Part shown: piece by piece, positions 1-12,900 of the stretch
How the letters are laid out: each line of letters starts with the position of its first letter
How positions within the stretch are numbered: the first letter of the stretch is position 1
DNA from: Pseudogymnoascus destructans
Taxonomy: Eukaryota > Ascomycota > Leotiomycetes > Thelebolales > Thelebolaceae
Direction of reading: 5' to 3'
Length of the DNA: 64,000 nt
Assembly (NCBI RefSeq): GCF_001641265.1
Contig: NW_020167520.1
Location: forward strand, 2,480,001 to 2,544,000
Program-made: the position numbers and the translations under genes
The notes under the pieces: generated by a model
What the model saw: only the letters and a program-made list of their open reading frames with translations
Told to the model about the DNA's origin: nothing
Database searches by the model: none

Positions 1-349
1 GGTAGGCGAGGTGGGAGATCCCCGCTTCCTTCCCCGCTTCCTTCCCCGCTCTATTCCCTGTCATTAACACGGCGGAACGAGTTTCATAATGAGTACAGAT
101 CGGGTACTCGTACGTGCATGCATGGAGCAGTGATGGTGTAACGCCGAACATGCACCGAACGGCCGAAAGCACGCCACGTACGTCTGCGATTCTGGCTTAT
201 CATGCGTCTGACATGGCGAGGAGACCCTACTAAGTTACTTTAAAATATGTATTATACAACGACAATAACACTCATTAAACGGAGATATAGAGAGGACAAA
301 TACCAACATCCAAAACAGAACACATAACAGCAGCGGCAACCGTCCGAGT
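1..349. other. Left-edge non-coding flank
   Basis: No supported gene. This is the 3' side of the adjacent minus-strand P450. A short tandem CCCCGCTTCCTT-like stretch lies at about 23-50. Confidence 0.5.
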
Positions 350-2117
350 TTAGGCATGCACTCTCTCCACAAAAATCATATCCATGCCACTCTGCTTCGT
401 GAACCAGTGGCCCAGCACCTTCCATTCCTTCTCGGGATCGGCAAGGCGGAAGTCGTACATGCGAACTAGCGCAGGGATGAACTTGATGATCTCCATCATA
501 GAGATGTTGCGACCGATGCAGACGCGAGGTCCGGCTCCGAACTGGACGGGGTATATTAGCCTTGTGTCACCAAGCCAAGGTAGAGAATGGGTGCCTATAG
601 CCGCCCCAAAAAAAACAGTAACACAAACAAACGAGACGAGCCACTCACAGCCATATTGCACCTCTTCATCTCCCTCACCCTCTCCTCCCACGCCTCCCCC
701 TCATTCTCCTCATCCAACCACCGCTCTGGCCGGAAACTCTCCGCATCCTCCCCATACACACTCTTATTCGCATGCATCACCCAGCTATTAACCCCCACAA
801 TTGTTCCCGCCGGGATATACTGCCCAGAGATCGTCACGCCCCCCTCCGGTACCTCGCGCTCCAGCACAAACCCCGTCGCCGCGTGCGCGCGCAGCGCTTC
901 AGTGACTACGGCATTGAGGTAAGGGAGTTTCGTACCATCCGCGTATTTGACAGGGGACGTGAGAGCGCCGCTGTCGAAGGCCCCGTCGACCTCTGCTTGC
1001 AGGCGGGAGTGGGCGCGGGGGGTGCGGCAGAGGAAGTAGAGGATTGCGCGGAGACCGATGGCGGTGGAGTCGGAGCCGGCGATGAGGTTGGTGGTTGTGA
1101 GGGCAATGATTTCTTCGAAGGTGAGTTTGGAGGGGTCTTTTTCGGAGACTTCGAGAAGGCGGGCGAGGATGTCGCGGTGGGGTTTTGTGGTTGAGGGGGA
1201 TTTGCGTTTGTTGATCATTTTGATGGCGAACTGGTGGGTGTTAGCTTGTGTAACTATTTGAGTGGGGGTTTTGTGAGCGAGGTTGGAAAGAGGTGGGGAC
1301 TTACATTCTGAACCTCATTACTACTCTCCAGCGGCAATACATGCGGCAACACTGGATTCCCCAGCAAAAAGCGATGCATCCACGGTGCCTGCCCCACAAC
1401 CGACAAATACGCCAACAGCCCATCAATCGTGCCAATACTCTTCCCCACATCCGTGCCCGTCTCCAGAAACCCAAGCTGCTCTGAAAAGTTGATCTCTCCT
1501 AGAGCATCGAAGGTGAAAAACTGCAGCCAAGACCCAATATCGAAGGCCTTCGTGCCACCAGCGCCAACCTCGTCAATGCGTTTCAGGAAAAGGTCAATAA
1601 CGGGCTGCACGTGCGGCTCGAGATCAGCGAGGGCAGTCATGGAGTATGCTGTCACCGACGCGCGCTTCAGGCGTGCGTGGTACTGTTCCGAGCGCGTGGT
1701 AAACAAGTTCGCGAGAAGCTTGCCTTTATACAGCGCCTCAACGATAGGGTAGAAAGCCGTCTTCGAGTAAATCGGCTTAAACCCATAGATAGTTGACATC
1801 GCAGCTGGGTCATCGACGCTAATCATATTTGCACCCACACGGACAAGCGGGCCGTACTTGCGATGCGCGGCAATGTTGCGCTTTGGCATCTCTTCATGCC
1901 ATGCCGCGCTGATTTTCCAAAAGTTGCTGAAGGTGCCGGAGAAGGGTCCGGGGATGTGGGAAAGCCCGGTGAGGTAGCGGTGGTAGAGGATGTAGGCGGT
2001 GAGGAGGAGGGGGATGTAGATGTAGGGGCGGAGAAGGGGGGTGAGGTAGGTGAGGTGGGGGAGGCGGTGGGAGTAGCTGTTGTGGAGGGAGGAAGGGGGG
2101 GGGGTGGAGTTTTCCAT
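350..2117 (-). CDS. Cytochrome P450, pisatin-demethylase-like
   Basis: Haem-thiolate monooxygenase, expected on the ER membrane. Three exons read complement(350-541, 649-1230, 1305-2117), giving 528 aa, the normal P450 length. All three exons are multiples of three and the introns are 107 and 74 bp. The N-terminus has a membrane helix (YIYIPLLLTAYILYH). The I-helix motif is AGSDST, the K-helix ExxR is EALR, the meander has RPERW, and the haem loop is FGAGPRVCIG with the Cys ligand, created exactly at the last splice junction. The start is the ATG at 2117, which precedes the hydrophobic anchor; upstream in-frame sequence is not P450-like. Overall pattern is closest to fungal pisatin demethylase / benzoate-hydroxylase-like P450s; the substrate is unknown. 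It lies divergent to the CMD-like gene and near an NRPS, so a tailoring role is plausible but inferred. Confidence 0.93.
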
Positions 2118-2925
2118 TCTGTATGCTGTGTTGGCGCCCTCAGAATATGAAATGTGATGAGGGGTAAAAGATAGATGTTGAAGAAGATAGAAGACAGTGA
2201 GCTTGAAGATCTTAACTTCAAAAATTGCGGGCTTTCGTGCATTCTTGAACAAACTCCAATGCGCCCCATCTCTGCAGTAGCCATTCTCCCTTTCAGCCAT
2301 AGTCAAACACGTAAATCAGCCCTCTTCAAAATAAAACATGCCTTCTTCCCAAACCTCGCATTCACCAATCTCTAAAAACCGATGGTCACACAGAGCTGAG
2401 CCATCCAAGGCGAACCGCGCTCCACTCCCCGGCTGAATCTTCCTGCTCGCGCATGTCTGCCTTTCCAACCCCGTCTCTATCTCCGAGCGTAGGTAAAGCG
2501 AAAGACGGGGGAGGGTTCAACAAGCTTAGAAATGGGTATTATCAAATGCGTGATTATCTTCGTATCTTTTCCGGGCGTGCATGTATGCGCGATGTGGTGC
2601 AAAGTTGCACTGCTCGGTAAGCGGCGAGTTGGGATGACGCAGATGCCGGGAGTCGGGAGGAAGGGCTGGGGATGGAGATGGCCGGATTATGTGTTGGTGA
2701 TGAGTGAGAATCGGGCAAGGTATACAGAGATCAGAGAACCATGGAATGTTGTGGTTTGTTGTTGGTAATCGACAACTCACTCGGCATAGACGCGTTCAGC
2801 AGATAAGTTTGGCTATTCCCTCCTGCCTCTGCATGATTCCTCAGATATCAACTGTTGAAGTCTGATTTTTCTCCCGTTCCAATTCAGCCCATCCAGCTTC
2901 TCCATTACGACGAAAACTAGCAATC
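2118..2925. promoter_or_regulatory. Shared divergent promoter region
   Basis: About 0.8 kb separates the minus-strand P450 start (2117) from the plus-strand CMD-like start (2926). No ORF here has family support. A bidirectional promoter is inferred from orientation only; I see no confident transcription-factor palindrome. Confidence 0.4.
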
Positions 2926-3602
2926 ATGTCTGCCCCCACTGAACCCCGCCCTGACCCATTCCGCCACACCTGCCTCGTCCCCTATGTCGAAGCTGCCACA
3001 GCACCGCCCGCCATCGCCGAAAAGATCAATGTCCTGCCCTTCCGTCGCAATATCTTCCTTCTTTTGGCGCACTCCCCCGGCTTGTTCCCACACATGATGG
3101 GGCTTATCGGCGGTTGCTTCAACAAGGATGTTCGCAAGATCCCCTTGCTAGACTGGGTAAGTCCTCTCACCTTGTACACCAGGTAAGAACCAGTTAACGG
3201 AAACAGCAACTCATCGTCCTCCGCACCGCCACCACCCTCGGTGCAAAATATGAATACGACGTCAACCTCCCCGTCGCCGAGATCTTCAACTTGGGCGAAG
3301 AAAAGATCGCCGCCATCGGCTGCACTGCCTTAAGTGTGCGCCAAGGCGAAGGCCCATGGACTGCCCGCCAGCGCGTAATCCTGCGAGTTGTGGATGAGCA
3401 GCTCGCGACCTACACCAATACCCCTGGCACGATCAAGGATGCGGTGGAGATCCTGGGCCATGCGGAGTTGGTGGAGGTGCTCATTATTTTGGGGACTTAT
3501 TCCACACTTGCTAGGATCATTAATGGGTTGAGAATTGATGATGATCAGCCGGTCAGGCCGGAGGGGTTGGAGGACATGTTGAAGGCCAGTGTTACCGAGT
3601 AG
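2926..3602 (+). CDS. Carboxymuconolactone decarboxylase-like protein (AhpD fold)
   Basis: Two exons, 2926-3156 and 3207-3602 (50-bp intron, GTAAGT...ACAG), encode 208 aa. After the splice the protein reads QLIVLRTATTLGAKYEY, the conserved helix of the carboxymuconolactone decarboxylase family (normally R/EIVILRVA.LTG.EYEW), followed by the EIFNLGEEKIAAI and ILGHAELVEVLIILGTY segments usual for the C-terminal half. Members are decarboxylases or AhpD-like peroxidase-related proteins. The paired cysteines of true AhpD (CxxC) are not visible, so peroxidase chemistry is unlikely. Such proteins often occur in fungal metabolite clusters, which fits the NRPS and P450 neighbours. The exact reaction cannot be assigned. 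Confidence 0.85.
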
Positions 3603-3660
3603 AGCGGGGTGTGATGTGACAAACGCAAGTGCTGTGCGTTGATGATGTTTAGTTGCTTTT

Positions 3661-3735
3661 GGATTTTATTGATTTATTGATTTATTGATTTTGTTTTTGT
3701 TTTTGTTTTTACTTTTACTTTTACTTTTTATTTTA
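3661..3735. repeat. Low-complexity T-rich tandem tract
   Basis: Successive short arrays: GATTTATT units, then GTTTTT units, then ACTTTT units, just downstream of the CMD-like stop at 3602. Probably 3' UTR or terminator-proximal simple sequence. Confidence 0.7.
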
Positions 3736-4635
3736 TGAGACAGATGAGTTTACATTCCGTTCCAAAGTAACAGTAACAGTAACGAGACACAAAAAACACA
3801 AAGTAAGAAAATCTGCCCACCCGGTCATCGAGAATACAACATCCAACTTCCCGTACCTACTGCTCCGCTTTACCCATGCGCCACGAGGATCTTTTGTCGG
3901 AACAGTTACACATGGGGAGTTTGGTAATGGGGAGGAGCTGAAAGACGCCGTATTGGATATCTGATGCCAGGCTGATTATCAGCCGTTCTCGCCGTATCCT
4001 TGACGCGGAGACTGCCTCGCATGGCGAGCGTATGGCTTTTGTTATGGCCCGGGGGGGGTCACACGAGGAAACCCAGAAGCAGCGGGACAAAGATAGTAGT
4101 ACAGAGCCTTAATTACGTGAGAAAATAGAGCTTAACAATCAACAGCTTTATTTTAGTGGGATATCACGAAAGCAGCTGCGATGGCGTCGGCGCCATATGA
4201 TACTACAACAACAATAATACGGCTTATTCTTAAGGCATTTTTCATGGTGGTATTAGTACCAAAACGGTCATATTAAGAAACGTTTACAGGTAGAAATGGT
4301 AATAGTGAGAGCTACCAGCAGTCGGAAGTATACCAGTAGTGAGTAGTGAGTAGTAGCGGGATGATTGGATTTTCATCTTTGGAACGTAGAACACTCCAGG
4401 AGCGGCTGTAGATTCATTTGCGGCATATTCACGGTGCGGCTATAAACGAGCAAACATATCACTCTCATAATTCTGTATTACCGGCTACTCGAGTATAAAA
4501 ACATAAGGACGTGTAACGATTCACTGCCCCTTGCCGTCTCACTATCGCCGAGTCCCAGCCTCCATGCTTCGCCCACCCTCCCGCTTCGGCTGCACTTGCC
4601 ACGCGATCTATGTCCCGCAACCATCTGGCAGACCC
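3736..4635. other. Intergenic, no gene seen
   Basis: Only short unsupported ORFs. A small GTAGTGAGTAGTGAGTAGTAG tract sits at about 4334-4355. The CMD-like gene and the reductase converge here, so it is probably two 3' ends facing each other. Confidence 0.5.
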
Positions 4636-5691
4636 CTACTCGAAGAGAATGATCTGCTTTCTCTGCCCCAGAGCACCGCTCTTGGCGCGCTCCACAGCCT
4701 CGAGAAGCCCCCCCTTGCTCCCCTTCGGGTCACCAACAGACCACTTCACCTTCTGTAAGCCAAGAGCGGGCAGCTGCAACTCTCCGCTGTTGAACAGCTC
4801 CACGAACCAGTTGAACAGGTCGACCTGCTCTTCAGCAGAGCGCAGCCCCACCTGCGCTGTCCCACGGAACCCCTTCATCGTCAGCTGCCGCGCAAACAGA
4901 TCCGTGCGATCAATCGCGACAGAACCCCCTGCCGCCCCACTCAGGAAGCCCAGATGCACGTACGTCCCGCCCACGGCAAGAGCCTTGACTAGCCCGCGTC
5001 CGGAGGCCCCGAAGACCGAGTCCAGAGCGAGGGTGATGCGCTTATTTTTAACGCGGGCATCACCGGCGAGGGCACTCTCCATGATGACAATTTCAGCCCC
5101 GAGCTTATGGAGAGCCGTCTCAACTTTCTCCAGCTCGTAAGCCTCACGGTCCCGGACAACATTGATGACGTTAGCGCCTCGGCGGCGTGCGAACTGGATG
5201 ACGAACTGAGCCAGGAGGGAGGTTCCGGCATTCTGGATGATGTAGTCACCCGGTTTCAAGGCTCTCATGTCCTCCACGAGGCAGAATGCAGGGGCAATCC
5301 CAATGCGGAGGATAGATGCGAAAGCCAGGTCCGTAGGACGTGTAACCTTCTGGAGTGACGCAGCGTCGAGCACAGCATGGGTGCGCCAAGTGCCCGTCCC
5401 GAACTTGCTCGGCACAACGAGATCGCCGAGAGAGAGACTGGTGACGCTTCTTCCGACCTTGAGGACCTCGCCCACGCCGTCGTAGCCAAGGATGGGCTCG
5501 TCGAGGTGGGTGTGGGATGGCTTAACCGGGTAGACGCCTGCGAGCACGAGGATGTCAAGGGGGTTGATTGGGGCTGCGAGCATTTTGATGATAACCTCGT
5601 TGGCCTCGAGGTCATCAACAAAATATCGTTGGGCGTGGAAGTTCACAGCTGGCACCTGGGTGCCGCTTGCGATGGTGAGAACTTGGGCCAT
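4636..5691 (-). CDS. Medium-chain reductase, enoyl reductase (Etr1/MECR)-like
   Basis: Single-exon 351-aa member of the MDR superfamily; no intron is needed. It has the N-terminal GroES-like part with APINPLDILVLAGVYP and ILGYDGVGEVL, and a Rossmann part starting with GDYIIQNAGTSLLAQFVIQ. QNAG(T/N)S is the pattern seen in mitochondrial trans-2-enoyl-CoA reductases (QN.ANS..GQ) in place of a classic GxGxxG. NADPH-dependent enoyl or quinone reduction is therefore expected. Mitochondrial Etr1 is normally somewhat longer with a targeting peptide; this protein starts directly at MAQVLTIASG and lacks a clear presequence, so it is more likely a cytosolic relative. It is divergent from the NRPS across a 1.28-kb gap. 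A role in the NRPS pathway is inferred from position; a primary-metabolism enzyme remains possible. Confidence 0.85.
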   Translation of the reverse strand: MAQVLTIASGTQVPAVNFHAQRYFVDDLEANEVIIKMLAAPINPLDILVLAGVYPVKPSHTHLDEPILGYDGVGEVLKVGRSVTSLSLGDLVVPSKFGTGTWRTHAVLDAASLQKVTRPTDLAFASILRIGIAPAFCLVEDMRALKPGDYIIQNAGTSLLAQFVIQFARRRGANVINVVRDREAYELEKVETALHKLGAEIVIMESALAGDARVKNKRITLALDSVFGASGRGLVKALAVGGTYVHLGFLSGAAGGSVAIDRTDLFARQLTMKGFRGTAQVGLRSAEEQVDLFNWFVELFNSGELQLPALGLQKVKWSVGDPKGSKGGLLEAVERAKSGALGQRKQIILFE

Positions 5692-6968
5692 GGTGAATGT
5701 GAATAATGGTGAAATTGATTTATGTCTGGAAAACGTGTGATTTGAATGTAAGATCTTAGATTATTTAGTGAGCAGAGTTAGGATAAAGTGAAAGAGGAAC
5801 AAAGAAGAGAATATTTGAAGTGTAGTTAGTGGTGGGCAGCACAGTGAAGTCGTGGTTGTTTGTTTGTGGTCTCGGCAAAATCCACCACATTACAAATTAC
5901 AAAGCAACTCCATGAACACATGCTTACAAAGTACAAACAGTTTCTGTGCAAGTTTACTAGAATGATCACAAAAGTGCCCCCGGACAATCTAGCTGTTGTC
6001 CTTTGTTCCTTCCTCTCTTCTCTTTGCGTTCCAATTTTCATTCCTGCTATAATCTCTTCTCATGATGTCAGCTACGGGTTGATTATGGCGCTGTGTGCCG
6101 CTCTGCCATCACACACACAGAGCATAAACGGGTCCTCTATCGGGACAAGATGGAGTGAGAAGCTTAGTATATTCCGCGCCTAACCCTTAATTGTCACACG
6201 TTTTACCCCCCATCTTATGTTGCTTGCCGTGTATTACACTCCAGCTTGGCGCTCTGGCCGAATCTTCTACCAGATCAAGGCATCCCTGTGAAGGCTCAGC
6301 GACTCATCCTATCCGTCTGCCTCTTTACGTCTGAATTCGTAACTCTCAGCTCTGACTGGATCCTGAAACAGCAAGGGGCTATAAGCCTCGTAATGGCTGT
6401 GATTTCTAAGACCACAATCTCGGTACCTTGAAGCAGTCATACCACGTTTTTAGCCCAAGGGGCTGAATCTGCCTGGTCAGCTACCATCGATTACAGCGTC
6501 TCGGAATATCCCCGCACCTCCTACGCTGGCTAACTCGGATTTACGCGGAGCATCTACTCAGACGGGGAAATAGCCGCGGGGCTATGGATCTCTCCATGTC
6601 CCTTTTTGCTTGCATGGAAAGCCACCAATGCCGATTTGTCGTATTCTCAGATTGACCTGACATCTCATCCCGAGCACATCAGCACCGCTTTTGGGCTGGA
6701 TGTTGCTAGTCATGAGCCGAACTGCAAGGCCTATTGAAGATGAGGCTGTAATATTGCAGCTGTCGATGAGGAAGGTGGGGGTGTTCGTTTCGGGGTGGAT
6801 TATCTGGAAGGGTTGTCTAGATTGTAGAATATATAACGGTGATATATCCTCTCTCTTTTGCCGTTCTAGAATATCAATCACGAGCAAGCACAACTTTTAT
6901 CTCATTTCGTTTCTCCTCTTTGCCTTTTGACTTCTTCTCTTTGCCTTTCACTTTAACTAGCAATCGAG
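5692..6968. promoter_or_regulatory. Divergent reductase/NRPS intergenic region
   Basis: 1.28 kb between the reductase start (5691, minus) and the NRPS start (6969, plus). A TATA-like ATATATAAC lies at 6829-6837, about 130 bp before the NRPS ATG, followed by a pyrimidine-rich leader. A near-palindrome ATAGCCGCGGGGCTAT at about 6569-6584 contains CGG-type half sites that a Zn2Cys6 regulator could use; this is conjecture. No gene is supported here. Confidence 0.45.
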
Positions 6969-9900
6969 ATGGCTATTCAAGTTGTGCAGCGATCCCCTGC
7001 CACGGTGTTTCTCAGGGGCCGCAAGCTCTTCCTTGAGTTGGAGCTTGATCAAGTCTCAGGCTTTGAGGACATATTCAAAGCCCTCAATTCTTCCGCATCC
7101 GATATCGAAGCCTTGACGGCTGGGTCAGATGGTCTCGTCCACTCGTTGTTTGAGAGACAGGCCAAGAAGACTCCGAATGCCATCGCCGTTCAGTTCGAGA
7201 ACCAAGATGAGCTGACCTACCAGAAGCTTAACGAAACTGCCAATGGTATGGCACGGCAGTTGTCTTGGGCCAAAAATACCATTGTGCCCATTGCCGTCTC
7301 TAGGTCTATAAACCTGATTGTTGCCTTACTGGCAGTTTTGAAGGCCGGAGCAGCCTACGTGCTCCTCTCAACTGACTCACCTGCGGAGCGGAATCGGTTT
7401 ATTGTTAACGACACCAAGGCATTATTTGTCATCACCGATTCCACAACTGAAGGAAGCTTCAAGCCTACACAAGAAGTATCTATCGAGCATCTTGTCACCG
7501 TATCCCAGGCAATGAGCCCAAAATATCTCACCAATGTCAACAATTACCAAGACCCGTCAGACACCGCCTATGTCATCTACACGTCCGGCACGACTGGGCA
7601 CCCTAAAGGTGTCATTCTTCCGCACTCCGCTGCCCATACTGGGATATCTGCACTCCCCGATTTGGATTCATCACGACCATTCAGACAGTTGCTCTGCCAT
7701 TCTCCTATCTTCAGCGCCGCACAGCGCACCATCCTTGGGGCCCTATGCCGTGGTGGCACATTATGCCTTGCCAGCAAAGAGAATATCACCCTGTATCTAA
7801 GCGACACCATCGAGGGAATGGGCATCTCGTCACTTGAGATTACACCAAGCATGCTCAAGCTCATCGATCCATCAAGTGCGGCTTCAGCTATCAAAAGGAT
7901 CACACTCGGTGGCGAAGCCGTCGGCCCGGAACTTGTTGAGACTTGGGCAGGAAAGGTCGAGCTGGTCAGTGCATATGGTCTTAGCGAATGCACTCAGGTA
8001 TGATGTGCCAATCCTAGAGCAGAAACGACGGAATACTAACTAATAGTAGTTAAATATGCGACATCTTCTGAAGCCCGGTCATTCGGCACGAACTATTGGA
8101 ATGCCCTCAGACAGTACGTAACATTCGGGGATGATGCCCCTTACATGCGGAGTACTTTTTGATATGAAGCTCTCACTAACCGTGACACAGGCACAACATA
8201 TATCGTACTTGCTCCGAATACCCTCAACCGCGTGCCACCAATGACCCCTGGCGAGCTATGCCTTGGCGGAGACCAACTTGGCAAGGGGTATCTTAACCTT
8301 CCGGAGAAAACTCGGGAAGTCTTCATCAACAATCCCTACGGAGCTGGACGCCTCTATCGGACAGGTGACATGGTCATTGAGAATGATGACGGAACAATCG
8401 AGCTTATTGGCAGAATCGACCAGCAGACAAAGATTGACGGCCAACGAGTAGAGCCAAGCGAGTCAAACTTCATAATTCAGGTCCAACCTGGCGTCGTCCA
8501 ATCCAGTGTCGTGTCGGCCGTTGTCCTCAATAGAAACTCTTTAGTTGGAGTTATCGTGCCCGAGAAAGGGAAAGAGTGGGCGTCTCTCATCAGAGAGATA
8601 CGCTTGGAGCTGGGAGCTCTGCTCCCTCATTATGCCATCCCTCGATACTGGGTTCAACGCGAAGAATTGCCTCTCACAGCGAGCGGGAAAGTTGACATAT
8701 CCAGCCTCCAAAAGGCGGTTGAAGCGATGGACGCAAACAAGCTGATCACATTGTCTATCACGCCATCAATCCTTACGCCACAATCGTCACATGCATCACT
8801 CCGACTCGCAGAAGCCAATGACAAACTTGAAATCGGTTCCGATGCCAAGATTGCCGAGGCAATTGCTGCTGCTCTCTCTATATCGCCAGACACGGTTGAT
8901 CTCAGTGTTTCATTCCAGGAGCTTGGTGGCTCGTCCCTGGACGCCATTGTTGTAGCATCCAACCTGAGAAAAATTGATATTCACATCTCCGTTTCGGATA
9001 TCCTACAATCCGGGTCGATAAGGCAGATGCTTGATTGCCAAACTGAGCCAAATTTGGAGATTACCACCCGGCCAGCGCCTTTCTCTTTACTCCCACAAGG
9101 AGCAAAGATTAATCTAGCGGGGCTTGAAGATGCTTATCCTGTCACGCCGCTTCAGGAGGGCATCCTGGCAGACTCCATCTTGGGCACTGTCAACTATGTC
9201 TATCAGCGCACTTATAAGTTGCAGGGCGTCAGCTCTTCTCAGGTAGAGGCGGCAATGAATGAAGTTTTAGCTCGCAGCAGTATGCTACGAACTGTGTTTT
9301 ACCCACACAAACGGAGCTTCGTTCAGGCGGTTAAGAAGACCGCAGAAATCCCTTGGACAGTCATGAAAGGGGCTTCATTGGACAGTGTCATGAGCGAATC
9401 AAGCAAAGAGGAAATGCCTCTCGATGAGCCTCTTATCAGAGCTACCGTGATTGACGAAGAGGTTCTTCTCCTCGAGATGCACCACAGCCTGTTCGACTTC
9501 TGGTCCAGCCAATTCGTTATCCAGGATACAATTGCAGTCTTGCAAGGGAAACCAACGATTCCTCGCCTGCCTTTCAGTTCATACGTCGCCTTTCAGCAAC
9601 GCACGCACAATGAGAAGGCCAAGGAATTCTGGAGAGGCTATCTTCAGTCGGCCACGCCAACCGTCGTTAATCTGGGGATTAGTGCACAGGCTACTGAGCC
9701 TTTCGCCTTAAAATCCACAATTGACCATGGTTTGACAGAATATAGCCACGATTATGGTATAACCATGGGTGCTTTCATCCATGCCGCCTGGGCTCTAACT
9801 CTTGCTTCGATACTCAATACACGAGACGTAACCTTCGTCGCAGCATTTTCGGGACGAGATGCCGACCTAGACGGAATCTTGTCACTGGATGGCCCGACAC

Positions 9901-12900
9901 TCAATACCGTACCTATGCGAGTGCAAGTAGACGAGACGCTGCAGGCAGTGGACTTTGCAAAGACTGTGCAAAGCAATCTTTGGATACTATCCAAATTTGC
10001 CCACTCTGGCATGCGAAATGCCCTGACGGAGGGATCCTTGAAGCCAAGTAATTTCAACACTATGGTTAATATACTTGTCAAGCAAGATGATTCTCTCGCC
10101 GCTGGTCCATTGGTGCCAATTGTTACCCACGGAGACAATTTCACGCAGTGAGTGGTCCCCTTTCATTTTGTATTTCTTCGATCATTGTTCAAACTGACAC
10201 GGCAATTAGATACATCACCATTGAGATCAGCGAAACAGACCCAACGTCAGTCAAGATGCTAGTTCCTTTCGCTGCAGATTTGCTTTCCGCCGAGACTTTA
10301 CTAGGCAGATTTGTTCAAATCGTGGGTGGCATGATCGGCAATCCCGAGGGGGTCGCAGCCCAGATGCCTAATGAAGACTCGACCGAAGACATTCCAAGGG
10401 TCATAACATCATATCCAGAATTTGGACTTGCGCATGCTGCTTTCGAGTCTTTTGCAGCCTCTACTCCGTCAAAGTCTGCGATTCGCACTGCCTCAGGAGA
10501 GATGCTGTCCTACGCAGAGCTCAATGGAAAGGCCAATAGCTTTGCTGCCTGGCTTATTTCTGAAGGTGTCCAGCATGGTGAGATGATTCCTCTCTACATG
10601 GAAAAATCGACAGAAACCTTGATCTCTATCCTCGGCATCATTAAAGCTGGAGCTTCCTTCACACCTCTTGATCCACTCAATCTGCATGATAGAAACGCAT
10701 TCATAGTTAAAGATGTCGAGGCGAAGCGAATTGTCACAGATGAACACAACAGAAGCGCTTGTGCATCGTTTGGTGTTGAAATGATTATCACCGAGGACAT
10801 GGAGCTCCCGTCCGACTCTTCACAGAACCCTGTGATTCCAGAGCTCACTCCAGAAAGCGTAATTTACGCAATCTACACTTCTGGTTCAACGGGATTGCCA
10901 AAGGGTGTCCTTGTACAGCACTCAGCTGTGACTGCTTCGACCGAGGGTATGATTGAAGCCACGGCGGTGACTTCCGACTGGAATGCTTTGTGGGTCCTCA
11001 ATTATGTTTTCGATGCTTCTTATTATGATGTTTTCACCATCTTTTCCGCCGGGGCGACTTTATGCCTTGCACCACAAGACGAGCTGCTGTCAAACCTTGC
11101 CAGCTATATCAACGAAATGGAGATCGAGCAGGTGATGCTCACACCGACAATTACCAAGCTCATTTCTGGTGGGCCAGCAGAAGTGCCCGGTCTGAAGGTG
11201 CTGAATGTCTGCGGCGAGAAAATTGATGTGAACATCCTGAACTGGGCGCAAAGCATAGATGTTTATAACGGGTAAGTGTCCTCGACAGATCGAGGTACCC
11301 AGCACGGCTAACCAGATTCCAGCTATGGTCCCACCGAAGCCACGATTCTAATGACTGTTTCGCATGTAAAGCCAGACGGCAGTCTTAACAGTATCGGATA
11401 CCCATTGAAGCATGTTACAGCGACCATTGTCTCGCCCCAAGCTGGTAACTTGGAGCCTGTACCGCGTGGTACTGTGGGAGAGCTCTGTGTTCGCGGACCG
11501 CAACTTGCAAAGGGATACCTCAATCGCCCAGAGCAAACAGCTACAGCCTTTGTCCGCGACACAGATGGAGAGCCTCTATATAGAACCGGAGACTTGGCAC
11601 GATGGGCGGATGATGGTAGCCTTGAGTACGTATACCCATCCCATCAATTATCTACCATTAACTGTGCCACAGATGTCTCGGCCGAAAGGATTATCAGATC
11701 AAGCTTAACGGTTTCCGTATTGAGCTTGGTGAGATTGAAAACGCAATCCTCGTAACTGAGGAAGTCGACGCTGCTATCGTGTCCGTTGCTGAAGTACACG
11801 GAAAGCGCCAGCTTGTTGCATTCTGCATCTTCAAGGGCGACCATCTTCCGAATAACACAGCAATGCTACCAGCGGACGACTACTCGGATCGTATTATGGG
11901 CCTCTCATCTCGGCTTACGACACTCTCGCACTATATGGTGCCAAGCCTCTTCCTGCCTTTCAGTAGTTTCCCAACTCTCCCGTCAGGAAAGTCAAATAGG
12001 AAGGCCCTCATAGCAGTTGCGGAGCAGATGACGAATGCCGAGATTACGACATATCTGCCTCGTGATAATGGCTCGGATGAATTCGTGGATGCCTCAACTG
12101 AAGAAGAGATGGTGATGCGAGAGGCGTGGGCGTCGGTTCTCGACGAGCCTGAGGAATCAATCGGTGCGAGTTCCATCTTCCTCAGTCTTGGAGGAGACTC
12201 AATATCCGCCATTAATGTTGTTGCTGCCTGTCGGAAGCTGTCCTATAACATCTCCGTATCCCATATTCTCTCCAACCCAACTCTCCGAGAACAGGCGAAA
12301 AATCTCAAGGCAGCACAAAAGAAGAAAGTCGTCGCAGAAGTCAAGTATGAGACTCCGCAATCATTGTTATCGGCCATGGGAAATGCCGGCATCGATTTCC
12401 ATCAATATATTGAGGATGTTTATCCTTGTGGTGCTGGTCAGATTGAGTTCTTGACTCAAGGGCACAAGAAGCAACAGTTCTGGAATCTCACTGCTTGTCG
12501 AGAACTCCCTCCACACTTCGATCTCCAGCTCTGGAAAGATACCACGAGAGAGCTGACAGCCAGAAATCAAATCTTGAGAACAATGTACTTCCAAGCCGAT
12601 CAAAATGATCAATCATCTTGGTATCAGGTAAGTCCACAATAACTATGAAAAATTGACAGCATCATCTAACAGTATTATAGATCATCGTCAGAGAGCCGGT
12701 AATGGGCTTCGAACACATCTTCTACGCAACTGATGCAGAGAAGCTGGGGCACATGGAGGGCCTGCGGGACGGGCTCTTTACCTTTGGCAGGCCCAATATC
12801 AAGTATAGGCTCCTCCAGTCTCTAACAGACGGCACGAGGACACTCTGCATCAAGGTAGATCACAGCTCATATGACGGAACTCTCCTCCGAATTTTCGACG

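Noticed and set aside
384..1261. Plus-strand ORFs over the P450
   Set aside because: They are antisense shadows of the P450 exons; the minus strand carries all P450 motifs across valid introns.
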